A DNA stretch of 7,368 nucleotides. It comes from Candidatus Bathyarchaeota archaeon (GTDB lineage Archaea; Thermoproteota; Bathyarchaeia; TCS64). Made by a program: the position numbers and the translations under genes. How positions within the stretch are numbered: position 1 is the stretch's first letter; each line of letters opens with the position of its first letter. The notes under the pieces are model-generated. The model was not told the DNA's origin, did no database searches, and worked only from the letters and a program-made list of their open reading frames with translations. The stretch spans positions 1-7,368 of the forward strand of contig JAUWLH010000073.1 of the NCBI GenBank assembly GCA_030613835.1. The letters run 5' to 3'. Of this stretch, positions 6,114-7,368 are shown piece by piece.

Positions 6114-6123
6114 AAAAAGAGAC

Positions 6124-6357
6124 ATGGTATTAGTTGAGAAAGCACGAAGCTTTGCTCATTCAGAATTGTTGCAGGACACTTACAAGTTTTTGTGGGGATC
6201 AAAGGTTAAGCCCGTACTGGACCTAACGGGAATAATCAAGGGGGTAATGGCACTGGAAGATATGGATTTGTACAACATGGAAGACAACGTCGGCAGAGCC
6301 ACGACAAATATCGACCTTGGTGTAGAGCTCTACGACATGGAAGCGGACTGGGACTAA
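6124..6357 (+). CDS. Small hypothetical protein with acidic C-terminal tail
   Basis: A 77-aa protein I do not recognise. The first 40 residues are of mixed charge with aromatic and aliphatic stretches (YKFLWGSKVKPVLDL, then GIIKGVMAL) that could fold as a short helical unit; there is no signal peptide or convincing membrane segment. Residues 45-77 hold 11 acidic residues and a single Arg. Two copies of a short (D/E)LY(N/D)ME motif occur at 48-53 and 68-73, 20 residues apart. There are no Cys residues, so it is not a zinc-binding mini-protein. Start choice rests on a strong ribosome binding site. It is less GC-rich than the flanking genes, ends 2 bp before the convergent PHP gene, and is preceded by structured AT-rich sequence. 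It could be a lineage-specific small protein or the remnant of a longer one. Confidence 0.55.
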   Translation: MVLVEKARSFAHSELLQDTYKFLWGSKVKPVLDLTGIIKGVMALEDMDLYNMEDNVGRATTNIDLGVELYDMEADWD

Positions 6358-6359
6358 CC

Positions 6360-7007
6360 CTAACGCAGCCTTTTCATTACGTTCTTGGTGAACCACTCGC
6401 CGAACCTGGTGTGTGATCCACCAACCCTAGTATGACCCAGCCTGATCGCCTTAATTACATCCAGGTAATCAGTGGACTCGGATTCAACAATTGTGTAGGA
6501 CCTTCCCACGGTCTCTGGTATATGCGAGTCACTTCCCCCCGTGGCGGGCAGCCCCAACCTGTCAGCCAGCTTCTGGTTCAAGCTGCATATTACACCGTAA
6601 GGAACCTGGGCGCTGTTAGCCACCTCGATAGCATCAAGGTTAGCGGACTCAACCTGACGCATCTGGGGCCAGCTTCGGGGAAACCCGTATGGATGCGCCA
6701 GTATGGCGGTGGCCCCCTGGTCATGGATGAGGTCAACGGTCTCGGGAAGGCTCAGGCCAGGTGGGACGATCTCAATCGGATCAAGGGTCACAACATGAGC
6801 CCTTCTAGCGGACACCTCCATCGCAGGTATGAAGACCAGCCCACTGGATTTCTTGTGGGCCTCATCAAGCCCCTTGAGGGTGTCATGGTCCGCAAGCGCG
6901 TACCCGTCAAAAACCTGTTCCCTGATACGATTATTGATCTCATCAATGGAGTTGAAGCTGTCTGGCGAGTAAACTGAGTGTACGTGAAGATCCAGCTTGA
7001 GTTCCAT
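6360..7007 (-). CDS. PHP-domain metal-dependent phosphoesterase
   Basis: A 215-aa stand-alone PHP protein, predicted to hydrolyse a phosphoester (nucleotide, sugar phosphate or nucleic acid end) using a multinuclear metal site. The ligand set is complete: H8 and H10 in LDLHVHS, D16 after YSP, D40 and H41 in ALADHDT, E64 in AMEVSA, H71, H105 in LAHPYG, and D160 and H162 in GGSDSH. The tail AIRLGHTRVGG (187-197) matches the PHP-associated C-terminal region. Length is usual for short archaeal PHP proteins rather than polymerase or HisK forms. The ATG at 7005-7007 has no obvious Shine-Dalgarno sequence. It follows the MetRS gene by 43 bp on the same strand, so cotranscription is likely. Substrate unknown; the domain call is firm. 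Confidence 0.9.
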   Translation of the reverse strand: MELKLDLHVHSVYSPDSFNSIDEINNRIREQVFDGYALADHDTLKGLDEAHKKSSGLVFIPAMEVSARRAHVVTLDPIEIVPPGLSLPETVDLIHDQGATAILAHPYGFPRSWPQMRQVESANLDAIEVANSAQVPYGVICSLNQKLADRLGLPATGGSDSHIPETVGRSYTIVESESTDYLDVIKAIRLGHTRVGGSHTRFGEWFTKNVMKRLR

Positions 7008-7050
7008 CAGTGTTCAGAAAGAAAAGACCCGTGAGGGCTTCTATTTGTTA

Positions 7051-7368
7051 CTATGAGGACATGCCCGAGGCCCTTGATATCCTCCGGGATAACGTCTCCT
7101 CCAGCTCCATGAGCCTCTCCTCGGAGAGCTGGTTGAAGAGGGGCCTTGGCTCGCTGAGATTGAGTCCGACATTCAAGGCCCCTAGCGCCTCGTCCAGGCC
7201 GTAACTGTTACCATCAAGCCCCAGCTGCCTGTAGATCTCGTATGCGTGGAACGGGAACACGGGCTCTCCAAGTATGGCTATCGCCCTGCTGAGCCACACG
7301 GCGTTGTGGATGGTGTCCCTCGCCTCATCGGGGTCCGTATCCTTGATCTTCCACGGCTTCCTCTCCTG
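7051..7368 (-). CDS. metG: Methionyl-tRNA synthetase, C-terminal fragment (runs off right edge)
   Basis: The last 105 codons of a minus-strand gene whose start lies beyond the right edge. The visible part starts QERKPWKIKDTDPDEARDTI and continues NAVWLSRAIAILGEPVFPFH, then AYEIYRQLGL. This is the end of the alpha-helical anticodon-binding domain of class I methionyl-tRNA synthetase, where (E/K)PWK, a helix of the type L.RALAILL.PF.P and A..I...LGL are standard, followed by the EPRPLFNQL segment that marks the end of the core enzyme. No C-terminal EMAP/tRNA-binding domain follows, as the stop codon (7051-7053) comes 29 codons after PLF. The catalytic HIGH and KMSKS motifs lie outside the window. 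A GTG at 7297-7299 is internal, not the start. The PHP gene follows 43 bp downstream, probably in one operon. Confidence 0.85.
   Translation of the reverse strand, partial: QERKPWKIKDTDPDEARDTIHNAVWLSRAIAILGEPVFPFHAYEIYRQLGLDGNSYGLDEALGALNVGLNLSEPRPLFNQLSEERLMELEETLSRRISRASGMSS

Larger units (their letters stand above)
5671..6123. other. 453-bp intergenic region with promoters and RNA-like hairpins
   Basis: The e-MtaB-proximal part (5671-5800) carries the e-MtaB ribosome binding site, one or two TATA boxes and G-rich GGGGT repeats (5760-5768 and 5793-5797). The part from about 5811 to 6105 is AT-rich and contains two imperfect inverted repeats. A 67-codon frame starting at a TTG (5878-6081) lies here, but it has no ribosome binding site and no recognisable protein character, so I treat the stretch as non-coding. 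It may be the leader of the 77-aa gene, a small RNA, or decayed sequence. Confidence 0.5.

Noticed and set aside
6432..6977. A 181-codon plus-strand frame opposite the PHP gene
   Set aside because: It is the antisense shadow of a gene with a full set of PHP metal-ligand motifs, and its translation shows no family features.
7051..7299. A separate small protein starting at GTG 7299
   Set aside because: The frame stays open to the window edge, and the upstream residues (KPWK followed by NAVWLSRA) match the MetRS anticodon-binding domain, so the GTG is an internal valine.
1..7368. Mobile element, CRISPR array, tRNA/rRNA gene or defence island
   Set aside because: No terminal inverted repeats with a transposase, no regularly spaced repeats, no cloverleaf-like sequence and no nuclease/toxin gene set were seen; most of the genes are ordinary cellular functions.

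Overview
The window looks like a chromosomal segment from an uncultured euryarchaeon, possibly Thermoplasmatota-like; that placement is an inference, not proven. Pointers to Archaea are the archaeal-type e-MtaB tRNA methylthiotransferase, the receiver-PAS-GAF-kinase architecture typical of euryarchaeal sensors, heavy use of AGG for arginine and ATA for isoleucine, TATA-type box A elements in the AT-rich gaps, and a mixture of Shine-Dalgarno-led genes with one apparently leaderless gene. Coding regions are clearly richer in GC than the gaps.

Layout from left to right: (1) the N-terminal 33 codons of a minus-strand gene, perhaps a ribulose-phosphate 3-epimerase-like TIM barrel; (2) an AT-rich gap of about 310 bp holding divergent promoters; (3) a plus-strand hybrid sensor (REC-PAS-GAF-DHp-HATPase, 628 aa) whose DHp helix lacks the phosphoacceptor histidine; (4) a convergent minus-strand GNAT acetyltransferase of RimJ/RimL type; (5) a divergent plus-strand metal-dependent amidohydrolase (488 aa), separated from the GNAT gene by 78 bp carrying a palindrome and direct repeat; (6) a convergent minus-strand e-MtaB (424 aa), whose stop codon shares a CTAG palindrome with the amidohydrolase stop; (7) a 453-bp gap with the e-MtaB promoter(s) and two imperfect hairpins; (8) a 77-aa orphan plus-strand ORF with a strong ribosome binding site and an acidic tail; (9) a minus-strand PHP-domain metal-dependent phosphoesterase, and just upstream of it (10) the C-terminal end of methionyl-tRNA synthetase, running off the right edge.

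Functionally this is mostly a housekeeping neighbourhood: tRNA charging (MetRS), tRNA modification (e-MtaB), a phosphoesterase, an acetyltransferase and a stand-alone sensor. I see no mobile element, CRISPR array, tRNA, rRNA or obvious defence system. The points most worth a second look are the sensor kinase without its histidine, the structured gap leading into the 77-aa orphan gene, and the compact tail-to-tail gene ends.
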